Source of the DNA: an uncultured Carboxylicivirga sp.
GTDB lineage: Bacteria > Bacteroidota > Bacteroidia > Bacteroidales > Marinilabiliaceae
Reading direction: 5' to 3'
DNA length: 64,000 bases
Assembly: GCF_963674565.1 (NCBI RefSeq)
Contig: NZ_OY771430.1
Location: 5,580,001 to 5,644,000 of the forward strand
Position 1 is the stretch's first letter; each line of letters begins with the position of its first letter. This document shows, piece by piece, positions 1 to 7,999 of this stretch. The notes beneath the pieces were generated by a model. It was not told the origin of the DNA, searched no databases, and saw only the letters and a program-made list of their open reading frames with translations. Both the position numbers and the translations under genes were made by a program.

Positions 1-1
1 G

Positions 2-1093
2 GCCTTGAAACAAGGATTGGCTGCAATTTACAGGGCAGGTGGCTTGTTCTTAACGAACTATGAAAATTTTGTTGCTCAAAATGGAGATTTTGTTGGAACG
101 GAGATTAATTCACATCGAATGTTATGGAGTATGGCTGGTAATCTTGCCATGGTTCATCGTGTTTTTATTGGGATGAATTTTGAAGTTGAAGGCATTCAGT
201 TTAGTCCTGTAATTCCTGATGTATATGGAGGAGACAAAACTTTATCAAATTTTAAATACAGGGATGCGCTTTTGAATATTAAAGTTGAGGGTTATGGAAA
301 CAAGATAAAATCTTTTATTCTGGATAATGAAGTGCAAGAAAAGGCATTTGTTCCGGCATCATTAAAGGGTGAACATTCAATTGTTATTAAAATGGCGAAT
401 AATGCATTTGAAAATTCAGAAATAAATAGGGTAGAAAATCGTTTTTCTTCTACTAATCCAAATGTAAAGTTACATAAATCCGCTATTGAATGGGAAACGG
501 TGGCTGGTGCAGAAAAGTACAATGTATATAAAAATGGTGAGTTAATAAAATCGGGTAATTTTTTAAGATTGGAGGTTCCTCAAAGTGAATTTGCTGAGTA
601 TGCTGTTACAGCTATTAATCGAAAAGGGGATGAGTCTTTTAGCTCTGAACCTGTGCAAATAATTCCTCTTGATATAATTCTTGAAGCTGAACATTTTTAT
701 CCAAATTCAAATTTACCATACACCAATTTTAAAAGTGCAGGTTTTATAAAAACAAGTGTCACAGAAAATGTAAAACTGATTTTCAATATTAGCGTCGAAG
801 AAGAGGGAGAGTATATTATTGATTTTCGATATGCTAATGGAACAGGTCCCTGGAATACAGACAATAATTGCTGTATCAGAAGCTTGTATATAAATGATAA
901 CTATGCGGGTGTAGTTGTAATGCCTCAGCGAGGTAGTGATGAATGGTCGGATTGGGGTTTTACAAATGCAGTTAAAACTTATTTAAACAAAGGAAATAAT
1001 ATTTTGTCTGTGGTATTTGAAGAGTGGAATACAAATATGGATGGAGAAATAAATGAGGCTTTGATTGACCAAATGAGGATTATTAAATTATAA
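2..1093 (+). CDS. C-terminal part of a six-hairpin-type glycoside hydrolase with a C-terminal CBM-like domain (5' end outside window)
   Basis: The frame is open at the left edge, so only the last ~363 residues are seen. Residues ~1-130 look like the end of an (alpha/alpha)6 barrel plus C-terminal beta-sandwich as in Bacteroidota rhamnosidase-like enzymes (TNYENFV, LWSMAGNLAMVHRVF, NFKYRDALL). Residues ~140-218 look like a fibronectin-III/Ig-type module (YNVYKNGELI, YAVTAINRKG). Residues ~225-362 are a CBM6/35-like beta-sandwich (EAEHFYP, YIIDFRYANGTG, LYINDNYAG). The substrate cannot be told because the catalytic part is missing. The protein is probably exported. It ends 340 bp before the convergent acetyltransferase gene, so it closes a plus-strand unit lying to the left. 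Fold assignment is moderate; enzyme family is open. Confidence 0.6.
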   Translation, partial: ALKQGLAAIYRAGGLFLTNYENFVAQNGDFVGTEINSHRMLWSMAGNLAMVHRVFIGMNFEVEGIQFSPVIPDVYGGDKTLSNFKYRDALLNIKVEGYGNKIKSFILDNEVQEKAFVPASLKGEHSIVIKMANNAFENSEINRVENRFSSTNPNVKLHKSAIEWETVAGAEKYNVYKNGELIKSGNFLRLEVPQSEFAEYAVTAINRKGDESFSSEPVQIIPLDIILEAEHFYPNSNLPYTNFKSAGFIKTSVTENVKLIFNISVEEEGEYIIDFRYANGTGPWNTDNNCCIRSLYINDNYAGVVVMPQRGSDEWSDWGFTNAVKTYLNKGNNILSVVFEEWNTNMDGEINEALIDQMRIIKL

Positions 1094-1432
1094 ATTAAAG
1101 ATATATTTAGGTTCTTATTAATATGGGGACTTTTCTTTGATTCCCTTTCTTTAGTATTGGAATCTGGTGAGTCTTTTATAATGAAAGTTTATCTAATGTT
1201 CCCTAATATTTTCAAATAAAAAGCAAGGGTATATATTTCTTTAATCTTATTGTCAAATGCTTCGTTCCCTTTTAATGGGGCTCATACTATTGTAGGTTAT
1301 TGTCCTATTTTTTGGGAGGGGGAAGTAAAACTCCTGACTAATTCCTTTGAGTTATGAGTTTTTGTTTAAAATGAGATTTTAAACAGAGACACATTCTCTA
1401 CAATTGAAATTTTTAATTCAGTTTTTAAGAAG
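1094..1432. other. Intergenic stretch between convergent genes, no gene seen
   Basis: AT-rich spacer between the plus-strand glycosidase and the minus-strand acetyltransferase. I see no convincing ORF, RNA or strong hairpin with a T-run here. Confidence 0.5.
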
Positions 1433-1990
1433 TCATTTGAATTGCTTAATAATTCGACACGGATTACCAGCTGCTACAACATCAGAAGGCATTTCTTTTG
1501 TAACAACACTACCCGCACCAATTACCGTTCTATCACCAATTTTAACTCCTGGACAAATAATTACCCCACCACCAATCCACACATCGTCCCCGATAAAAAT
1601 GGGTTTGCCACACTCTAAACCGGATGACCTTTCAATATGGTTGATTGGGTGCATAACCGTGTAAATCTGTGTATTAGGACCAATTAAGACTCTGTTTCCT
1701 ATTTTAACTTTTGCAATATCTAAAACAGTGCAGTTGAAATTAAAAAACATCTTATCACCTAATTCTATATTATAGCCGTAATCACAATAAAAAGGTGGCT
1801 GTATGTATGTATTTGAACCACACTTAGAAATAAGTTCTTTAATTAAATGACCTCGTAATTCATCTTCATGGTCACCAGAATCATTTAACTTTTTTAAGAT
1901 GCCTTTTGTATACAAACGATCGCTGGCCAATTCTTCATCAAAAGCATTAAACCAATCACATGCCAGCATTTTTTGTTTCTCTGTTTTCAC
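1433..1990 (-). CDS. Maltose/galactoside-type sugar O-acetyltransferase (left-handed beta-helix)
   Basis: A 185-residue protein of the Maa/LacA/NodL family, which transfers acetyl from acetyl-CoA to sugars in the cytoplasm. The N-terminal Maa helix (KMLACDWFNAFDEEL) is followed by hexapeptide repeats of a left-handed beta-helix (IGNRVLIGPNTQIYT, IGDDVWIGGGVIICPGV, IGDRTVIGAGSVV). The catalytic His of the family is probably the one in YTVMHP. The length is normal. The start is GTG at 1990, whose TG is shared with the TGA stop of the upstream acyltransferase gene, so the two are translationally coupled. The neighbour is also an O-acyltransferase, which suggests a shared role in acetylating a surface or soluble sugar; the acceptor is unknown. 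Confidence 0.9.
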   Translation of the reverse strand: MKTEKQKMLACDWFNAFDEELASDRLYTKGILKKLNDSGDHEDELRGHLIKELISKCGSNTYIQPPFYCDYGYNIELGDKMFFNFNCTVLDIAKVKIGNRVLIGPNTQIYTVMHPINHIERSSGLECGKPIFIGDDVWIGGGVIICPGVKIGDRTVIGAGSVVTKEMPSDVVAAGNPCRIIKQFK

Positions 1991-3144
1991 TTTTTCATCA
2001 ATTTATTAGTCAGCCATTTTCGTACAGGTACATCATAAAGTTTAAACAAGGCATATGCCAAGGCCACAGTTACTAAGAGTACTGAAATAGATATCAAAAT
2101 CATTGTTGTTTTTCCGAGAGGAGCTGAATCAATAAAGTCTTGATTTTTAGCAATCCAGGCCATATACATATAAATAAAAGGGTAATGGATAATATATAAA
2201 GGATAGGATATGTCACCAAGAAAGCGACTTATTTTAGATGCCATTTTTCCTTTTATCTCACCACTGGCTCCAATATAAACGACCAAAGGAAAGACAAATA
2301 TTATTGATAATGAATCGTAAAGACCATTTATCCAAACTTGTTCAGGATTTCCAACTCTTGGTATGGAGAAAACAACAACAAGTATTAAACTGCTCCAGAA
2401 GAATACATTCTTGTATTGACCTGGCTTTACAATTCTGGATAATAATAAACCTGCTAAAAATGGATAGAGAAGTCTTGTGAATCCTATTCTAAGTTGAGTA
2501 GCATCAATTGACCATCCACCAATTACATCACCATGCGGACTGGTCACAGCAAGATGAATTAATGCAGTTCCGGCAATAAATACCAATAGTGCTAAAATTT
2601 TATTTGAAAGTTTCCTAATAAATAATGCGTAAAGTATATTACCAACGTATTCAAAAAACAGTGACCATGCCGGCCCATTCAAGGGATGCATTTCTGTCCA
2701 TCCCCTAATATCCATCGAATGACCAACAGGAATTAAGGTAAAACCTATTATCATTACCAATAACATTTTCCAAACCGGAGTTTCAGATATTACAGGAAAG
2801 AAACTGCTATCCTGAAAATAAAAAGTTAGTGCACCAATAATCATCCCTATTATAATCATGGGATGAAGACGAATTAAACGTCGTTTAAAGAAACCTCCAA
2901 GTGTCATTTTTTGCCAACGGTCATCATAGGCATAACCTATAACAAAACCGGAAAGAACAAAGAAGAAATCAACAGCCAAATAGCCGTGATTAATTATCTG
3001 CTTAGAGTGGTCACCTCCAGTAAATGTTTCGAGAATATGAAAAGCGACAACTATGATTGCTGCAACACCGCGTAAACCATCTAATATTTTATAATGCTTT
3101 TTAGTGTCGGAGAAACCTAACTGGTTACTATTGATTAGATTCAT
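1987..3144 (-). CDS. Acyltransferase 3 family membrane protein (OafA/YrhL type)
   Basis: A 385-residue integral membrane protein with about ten hydrophobic helices. The N-terminal signature LDGLRGVAAIIVVAFH near residues 22-37 and the DFFFVLSGFVIGY stretch are typical of acyltransferase 3, which moves acetyl or other acyl groups onto extracytoplasmic sugars, lipid A parts or capsule. The RLIRLHP motif is also family-typical. Its TGA stop overlaps the GTG start of the Maa-type acetyltransferase, forming a two-gene minus-strand operon. The ATG at 3144 gives a normal cytoplasmic N-terminal lead before helix 1. The acceptor cannot be predicted. Confidence 0.9.
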   Translation of the reverse strand: MNLINSNQLGFSDTKKHYKILDGLRGVAAIIVVAFHILETFTGGDHSKQIINHGYLAVDFFFVLSGFVIGYAYDDRWQKMTLGGFFKRRLIRLHPMIIIGMIIGALTFYFQDSSFFPVISETPVWKMLLVMIIGFTLIPVGHSMDIRGWTEMHPLNGPAWSLFFEYVGNILYALFIRKLSNKILALLVFIAGTALIHLAVTSPHGDVIGGWSIDATQLRIGFTRLLYPFLAGLLLSRIVKPGQYKNVFFWSSLILVVVFSIPRVGNPEQVWINGLYDSLSIIFVFPLVVYIGASGEIKGKMASKISRFLGDISYPLYIIHYPFIYMYMAWIAKNQDFIDSAPLGKTTMILISISVLLVTVALAYALFKLYDVPVRKWLTNKLMKK

Positions 3145-3185
3145 TTTATATATCTATTTAAGTTGATTATTTGAATTATATCACG

Positions 3186-3575
3186 TTATTCTGTAATTTC
3201 AATTCTATTCCATTCATCATCTTCTATAACACTTTCATAATAGCCATCTCCAGTGGTTCGAGGTTCACTAACTATAGTATATCCATCATTTCTCAGAAGC
3301 TCAGTTAGTTTATCAACTTTTTTTCTATTACCAACAGAAATAGATAGATGAGTCAAACCAAGAGATGATGCATGATTTCCTAAGAATTCCATTATATAAG
3401 GACTATGCATTAGTTCGATTCGTGTATCTCCTTTTGTAAATGTTAGAAAATATGATGAGAATTTCTTTTTTGTGTTTTTGTATTTGTCACTACATTTTGC
3501 TCCGAAATACTTCACATAAAACTTTTTAACTTTCTCCAAATCGTGAGTCCAAATTGCAATGTGGTCAATTTTCAT
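3186..3575 (-). CDS. VOC family protein (glyoxalase/dioxygenase fold)
   Basis: A 129-residue single vicinal-oxygen-chelate protein made of two beta-alpha-beta-beta-beta modules. Candidate metal ligands sit in the usual places: His5 (KIDHIAIW), Glu54 (TRIELMH), His76 (LTHLSIS) and Glu126 (NRIEITE). Close relatives are annotated as lactoylglutathione-lyase-like, but the fold also covers dioxygenases and antibiotic-resistance proteins, so the reaction is not predicted. It lies 41 bp upstream of the acyltransferase gene on the same strand and is divergent from the AraC regulator at 3746, which may control it. Confidence 0.85.
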   Translation of the reverse strand: MKIDHIAIWTHDLEKVKKFYVKYFGAKCSDKYKNTKKKFSSYFLTFTKGDTRIELMHSPYIMEFLGNHASSLGLTHLSISVGNRKKVDKLTELLRNDGYTIVSEPRTTGDGYYESVIEDDEWNRIEITE

Positions 3576-3689
3576 TGTTAATATTTTTTTGCCTGATGAA
3601 ATTACCTTTCTAAATAAAATATCCTCTTATTCTTAAGATTAATCTCTTCATTATTCTATCGCAAAGTAAGGTTGTGACAATCAATATTC

Positions 3690-3724
3690 TTGTCTTTTAT
3701 TAAAAAATTATTGTCTTATTTTTG
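3690..3724 (+). promoter_or_regulatory. Candidate Bacteroidota promoter with a 21-bp-spaced direct repeat, upstream of the AraC-type gene
   Basis: TTG at 3690 and TATTTTTG at 3717-3724 fit the -33 TTG / -7 TAnnTTTG promoter of Bacteroidota, with 27 nt between the element starts. TTGTCTT occurs at 3690 and again at 3711, exactly 21 bp apart (two helical turns), in direct orientation and overlapping the promoter. This is the usual geometry of AraC-family half-sites and suggests autoregulation and possibly control of the divergent VOC gene. By-eye call. Confidence 0.45.
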
Positions 3725-3745
3725 TATTTATTAATTAAATATACA

Positions 3746-4624
3746 ATGAAGAATATTGAAAAAGTAAAATATTGTCATACTGAAATTGATAAAAATAAGT
3801 CCTTCTTTTTTGATCATGTGCATATTGTATGGAACGAACAAATCTCTTTTCACCAAAGTGATGATTGGGAATTATCTTATGTAATAACAGGAAGCGGGAC
3901 TCGTGTGGTTGGAGACAATATGGAAACTTTTTCCAAAGGAGAAATCATATTACTGCCTCCAAATCTGGCTCATGGTTGGTATTTTGATGATAATGTACAT
4001 GACAAGCAAGGTAAAATTGAGAATATCACAATTATTTTTCCTGACTCATTTCTTGATAAATGTTCAATAGCTTTTCCTGAACTGGTATTTAGCATTAAAA
4101 GTTTAAAAGAGATAACTAAAGGTATGAGTTTAAAAGGAAATTTATTGTCTTTAATTCAAACACTAATGTATTCAATGATATCACAAAATAATGTGGAACA
4201 ATTAGCTACCTTACTTCAAATCATTTCTCATATCTCTTCTAATACTGAAATGCAAATTGTAGGTTTTAGTGAAAAGCAATCGCGCAAAACAAACAAGCTT
4301 CAGGAGGTACATCGTTTCATGTTGACTCATTATCACGATCAAATAACGCTAGATGATGTAGCTAAATATGTAGGTATGAACAGTTCCTCATTTTGTTCAT
4401 TTTTTAAAAGAGAAAAAGGAATGTCTTTTTTTACTGCATTAAATGAATATAGAATTAAATGTTCTTGTATAATGCTTCGTGAAACATCAATGACCATTTC
4501 AGAAATTAGTACTGCTGTTGGGTTTAATGATATCCCTTATTTTAACCGGACTTTTAAGAAGATAATGCAAGCTACTCCTAAAGAATATCGATTAACTTCT
4601 AGTTTGTTTCAGATGACCAAATAA
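3746..4624 (+). CDS. AraC-family transcriptional regulator with N-terminal cupin
   Basis: A 292-residue one-component regulator. Residues ~20-95 form a cupin-like sensor (SDDWELSYVITGSGTRVV, LLPPNLAHGWYF), the sugar-binding fold of AraC-type activators. The last ~100 residues are two helix-turn-helix units: LDDVAKYVGMNSSSFCSFFKR, followed by MTISEISTAVGFNDIPYFNR and a PKEYR ending. An upstream in-frame TTG at 3722 would add eight residues, but it overlaps the putative -7 element at 3717-3724, so the ATG at 3746 is preferred. The gene is divergent from the VOC/acyltransferase genes. Its ligand is unknown; a sugar is likely from the fold. Confidence 0.9.
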   Translation: MKNIEKVKYCHTEIDKNKSFFFDHVHIVWNEQISFHQSDDWELSYVITGSGTRVVGDNMETFSKGEIILLPPNLAHGWYFDDNVHDKQGKIENITIIFPDSFLDKCSIAFPELVFSIKSLKEITKGMSLKGNLLSLIQTLMYSMISQNNVEQLATLLQIISHISSNTEMQIVGFSEKQSRKTNKLQEVHRFMLTHYHDQITLDDVAKYVGMNSSSFCSFFKREKGMSFFTALNEYRIKCSCIMLRETSMTISEISTAVGFNDIPYFNRTFKKIMQATPKEYRLTSSLFQMTK

Positions 4625-5013
4625 ACTAAAAATTGCATTTATAATAGCTCCTAATTCCTTTGAAACGATCTGTCCTTTTTCATTCATTCTTTTTAAAGCT
4701 GAAGATATAGACTGATAGTTAAGTTTTCAATTAAATCATTTTTTAAGTAAGACTACACTAAATATCAAAATTCAGTAGCTCAATGATATTTTCAAAAAGT
4801 ATAGTTAAATGAAGTATACCCTCTTATTAAATCTGTATTTCTTGTCTACTTGATGGAAAATATAATAATTGACGATTTTAGAGTTGCAGAACAATATATG
4901 CTTACTTTCGTTGCTTTGGAAAACTTTTGTGGTTCCAGGCGGGATTCTTATATGATTGAATTAAAACTCCCGAGAGAATATCATCCGGGAGTGAATTAAG
5001 TCCTATAAATTCT
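4625..5013. other. Convergent intergenic stretch with a possible gene remnant
   Basis: Most of this stretch shows nothing. On the minus strand, about 4621-4720 reads as an open fragment with helix-turn-helix flavour (NYQSISSALKRMNEKGQIV) but has no start, no clear end and no partner. It may be a remnant of a DNA-binding protein or chance. A terminator hairpin for the GH97 gene lies at its right end. Confidence 0.3.
4961..4992 (-). terminator. Likely intrinsic terminator of the GH97 gene
   Basis: Inverted repeat ACTCCCG (4966-4972) / CGGGAGT (4986-4992) with a 13-nt loop. It lies ~20 bp past the GH97 stop in the minus direction and is followed there by TTTTAA. Confidence 0.6.
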
Positions 5014-6954
5014 TTATTCGGTTATAATGACCCCACCATTAGGTTGAATTGTTAGTTTTACGGAACCACTTTTTTTAATTTTGATACTTTTCATTTGAGG
5101 TTCTAAATTTTTATTGTCAGTGTATAGCTTTGCCTCTTTATTCGCAAGCATTTCTAGTTCTGTATTAAAGGTAACAGCTTCATTTTGCGCATTCACTCCA
5201 ACAACATACCATTTGTCTTTATGGCGACGAGCTAACACACAATATTTACCTGGATAACCATCAATAAAAATAGTTTCATCCCAGGTTGTTGGGACTTCTT
5301 TCATAAATTCTATTTCAAAAGCTGGTACATCATATAGATTATTAGGTGCGATAGCAAACATTTGAACAGGATTTTGATACAATATCGCTGTAGCTAATTG
5401 AAATATATCAGAAGTTATTCGCGTAGTTCCACCGTCGTTGGTTCTGCTATGTCTTTTGTTTAATAAGACAGGACCGAATTCCATGCTTCCGACAGTATTG
5501 CGTATGAAAGGGTGAAGGCATGCATTATATGCTTCCATATCATCAAAGTGTTGATTGAATATCAGGTTTTCTGATGCCAAAACAGCCTCACTTCCAACAT
5601 AGTTTGGATACATACGTTCCCAGCCTCTGGGTAAAGTACAGCCATGGAAAATAATCATCAAACCATAATCGTTAGCATCAGATAAAATATCTTCATATAA
5701 TTGCATCGTTTCCTGCTTGTCACCTCCAAAGAAGTCAACTTTCAGACCTTTTACGCCAAGATCTTGCAGCCATTTCATTTCCTTTTTACGAGTAATTACA
5801 TTATCCATTTTATTTTTTGGTCCCTGAGGTGCATCGTTCCAATAACCGTTGGAATTGTACCATACAAAAACATCAACATTTTTTGATTGAGCGTATTTTA
5901 TCAATTCTGGCATCTTATCATAACCAACCTGATGATCCCATAATGCATCAATCAGAATATACTCGTAGCCCAGTTCAGCAGCCAAATCAATATAGGTAAT
6001 CTGGTCATCGTAATTCATACTTTTATCCTGCCACATAATCCAACTCCAGGTTCCGCGACCATATTTATATTCCTGAGATGGTTCAAATAGAGGCTCAACC
6101 AGATCAAAAGGAACAGTTGTTTCAACAATAGGCTCTAAATTGTCTGCCATTGTAATAGTGCGCCAGGGGGTTGTGCCCGGAAGTGAGATTGCAGCGGTGG
6201 TACTTCCAAAACTATTATTTTCTCCAGTCTGAGGAAAAGCAATTGAGTAAAGTCCATTATTGGAGCCTTCGCTAAGGTGCGATGCGCAATATTTACTGCT
6301 AACACCAGTTTCTGATATGAGGACCCAACCGTTTCCTTCAACGTTGAATAGACAGGGAAATGTATAACCCTGACCATATTTTGAAGGCATACCCATTGGT
6401 TCATTTGGCACATATTCTTCTTCGTAACTGGGTTTTGTGTTTTTCCATCCCATGCCTGGAGTGGCTTGTGGAGATAAAAATGTGGTAGTTTTTTCAGGCA
6501 GATTAAACCCGCTTATTTCTTTCTCAATAATGCATGAAGCAATCTCGCCAAATTGAGGGAGTTTGTACTGAAAACCTATATCGTTATTACTGACTCTGAA
6601 AACAATATCTATTGCTTTATTTTCTTTATTTGATAGGGTTACTGTTAATTCGTTGGCCTTATATATTATATTTGATTGCTTTGTCCGATTCAAAGTATAC
6701 TCTTTTTCAACTGTATTTATTCGACTCGACAAAAAAGTTAAGTTCTTACTAAAGTCGCCAACATTAGTTATCAACCCTAAAGGTGAATCTTCAAGCATAG
6801 TGTTTTCATAGTATTTTGCTGTGTAAAATGCTTTACCTTCAAATAATAGCACATTTACGATAAGTTTACCATCAGGGCTTGATACAGAATATTCTTTAGC
6901 AAATGCTATTGCTATAAATAGAAGTGAGTAGCAAAGTAATAGTGTTCTTTTCAT
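5014..6954 (-). CDS. Glycoside hydrolase family 97, retaining subgroup (alpha-galactosidase/alpha-glucosidase like)
   Basis: A 646-residue exported enzyme. Signal peptide at residues 1-19 (LLFIAIAFA). The N-terminal beta-super-sandwich (~20-280) has the family's SPDGKL and TTPWRTI blocks; the TIM barrel (~290-560) has YGRGTWSWIMW, YEYILIDALWD and GLKVDFFGGD; a C-terminal beta-domain follows. Asp407 in KVDFF matches the position of the nucleophile in retaining GH97 enzymes such as the B. thetaiotaomicron alpha-galactosidase, whereas inverting SusB-type enzymes use a Glu base elsewhere. So a retaining alpha-galactosidase-like activity is more likely than SusB-like. It stands alone on the minus strand, convergent with the AraC gene. 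The assignment of family is firm, that of substrate is not. Confidence 0.92.
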   Translation of the reverse strand: MKRTLLLCYSLLFIAIAFAKEYSVSSPDGKLIVNVLLFEGKAFYTAKYYENTMLEDSPLGLITNVGDFSKNLTFLSSRINTVEKEYTLNRTKQSNIIYKANELTVTLSNKENKAIDIVFRVSNNDIGFQYKLPQFGEIASCIIEKEISGFNLPEKTTTFLSPQATPGMGWKNTKPSYEEEYVPNEPMGMPSKYGQGYTFPCLFNVEGNGWVLISETGVSSKYCASHLSEGSNNGLYSIAFPQTGENNSFGSTTAAISLPGTTPWRTITMADNLEPIVETTVPFDLVEPLFEPSQEYKYGRGTWSWIMWQDKSMNYDDQITYIDLAAELGYEYILIDALWDHQVGYDKMPELIKYAQSKNVDVFVWYNSNGYWNDAPQGPKNKMDNVITRKKEMKWLQDLGVKGLKVDFFGGDKQETMQLYEDILSDANDYGLMIIFHGCTLPRGWERMYPNYVGSEAVLASENLIFNQHFDDMEAYNACLHPFIRNTVGSMEFGPVLLNKRHSRTNDGGTTRITSDIFQLATAILYQNPVQMFAIAPNNLYDVPAFEIEFMKEVPTTWDETIFIDGYPGKYCVLARRHKDKWYVVGVNAQNEAVTFNTELEMLANKEAKLYTDNKNLEPQMKSIKIKKSGSVKLTIQPNGGVIITE

Positions 6955-7286
6955 CTTTTGATTTATGTTATTTGAGTAGGATACTTAGGTCATTATTAAA
7001 TTAATCTTTCGAAAAATACAAAAACCATTTCATGGAAATAACCCAATTAATAAACTTCCTTAAAAATACAATAAGTTAGATTATCGATATTCAGTTTGTA
7101 TTAGAAGACATTTCTAGGTTTGGGTTTGTCTCAGAGAATGCAGAACTTAATAAATCGTAAATAGATACTAGCAGACTATATAAATCATGTTTATAGATCT
7201 TTATTTTATATGTAAATATAGAAAGGTCAAAAAGATATTGTTTATATGAGAAAGCAAATTAACTATACTAGAATAATTATTTTTAA
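6955..7286. other. Intergenic stretch upstream of GH97, no gene seen
   Basis: AT-rich spacer that should hold the GH97 promoter (minus strand). I see no convincing ORF or strong structure. Confidence 0.4.
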
Positions 7287-7514
7287 ATGCATATAATAGT
7301 AAGACTAGCCGAATTCGTGAAACAAAGCCGGAAAGTAATGAACCTTTCACAGGAAGGGTTTGCTAACAGGGCAGTAGTTGCTTTAATCGTTGTCAGAACA
7401 ATTGAGCATGGCAAAAGCAATCTGAATCTCGACGAAGTTAATCCGCTTGTTTCTATTTTTCGTATTTGAAATATCTCCTGTAAATACAAAGGAGCTAGAG
7501 AAAACTTCAGATGA
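7287..7514 (+). pseudogene. hipB-like HTH antitoxin remnant (premature TGA)
   Basis: The frame from ATG 7287 reads as an XRE-type helix-turn-helix of the HipB/y4mF class: LAEFVKQSRKVMNLSQEGFA, then VRTIEHGKSNLNLDEVN. A TGA at 7467-7469 stops it after 60 residues. Read through, the same frame runs 14 more codons to a TGA at 7512-7514 that directly abuts an ATG at 7515, the coupled junction expected between hipB and hipA. This says the real gene was ~75 codons and now carries a nonsense codon. A short functional HTH protein of 60 residues cannot be ruled out. The likely partner hipA survives only as a few codons. Confidence 0.5.
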
Positions 7515-7571
7515 ATGAGAAAAGCAAAATTAATATACCCCGACAATTATAGTATAAAGCTCATAAGTTGA
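7515..7571 (+). pseudogene. Truncated hipA-like start fragment
   Basis: The ATG at 7515 immediately follows the TGA of the hipB-like frame. Its first codons read MRKAKLIY, resembling the usual MRKAxxYY start of HipA-type kinases. The similarity ends at the first base of the repeat at 7536, and the frame stops at 7569-7571. The call rests on seven to eight residues plus the antitoxin context. Confidence 0.35.
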
Positions 7572-7607
7572 ATGACGTGTGAGCTTTTTTGTTTTTAAAT
7601 GATTCTT
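7536..7607 (+). repeat. Dispersed ~70-bp repeat with terminator-like hairpin, copy 1
   Basis: It begins TACCCCGACAATTATAGTAT and shares its first 30 bases exactly with copy 2 at 26223. Stem AAAGCTCATA (7556-7565) / TGTGAGCTTT (7578-7587), ten pairs with one G-U, followed by a T-run and GTTTTTA. Loop bases differ between copies while the stem is kept. It could be an intrinsic terminator that has spread, or a small mobile repeat. Confidence 0.6.
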
Positions 7608-7999
7608 CTGGGGGATTAAAAGGGATCAGAACCAAATTCTGAGTCTAGTTATAAATCTTGCATAAGCGATACCCGTCAATCTATACATCTACCTTCATCA
7701 ATACTTTCGTTTTCTTGATTTTCAATCTTATTTCGATTTTAGCATTTTATGCAGTTAGTCAATTACTGAAAAATTGTATTTAAAACAGGTGATAATGAGT
7801 ATTAACTCTGTCTAGATTGTATTATTTACATAGATTAAATATCTGTGATTAACTATTTGTATTGATAATTTTCCAAATAAGTATTTAATGGACTTCAAAT
7901 ACCTTTGAACACATAGGAAGTAGTTACAGTAAAGTATATGTTAATTCAATTCTAAAAAATGAAAGAATGTCTTTGGTTTAAATTTTGAGCAATAATGAT
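7608..7999. other. Upstream region of the fructan-locus HTCS
   Basis: No ORF stands out. TACCTTTG at 7900-7907 fits the -7 TAnnTTTG consensus and lies ~90 bp before the HTCS start, but I see no clear -33 TTG at the right distance, so the promoter is tentative. Confidence 0.3.

Noticed and set aside
1404..1664. 86-codon plus-strand ORF
   Set aside because: It overlaps the Maa-type acetyltransferase on the other strand and mirrors its hexapeptide repeats.
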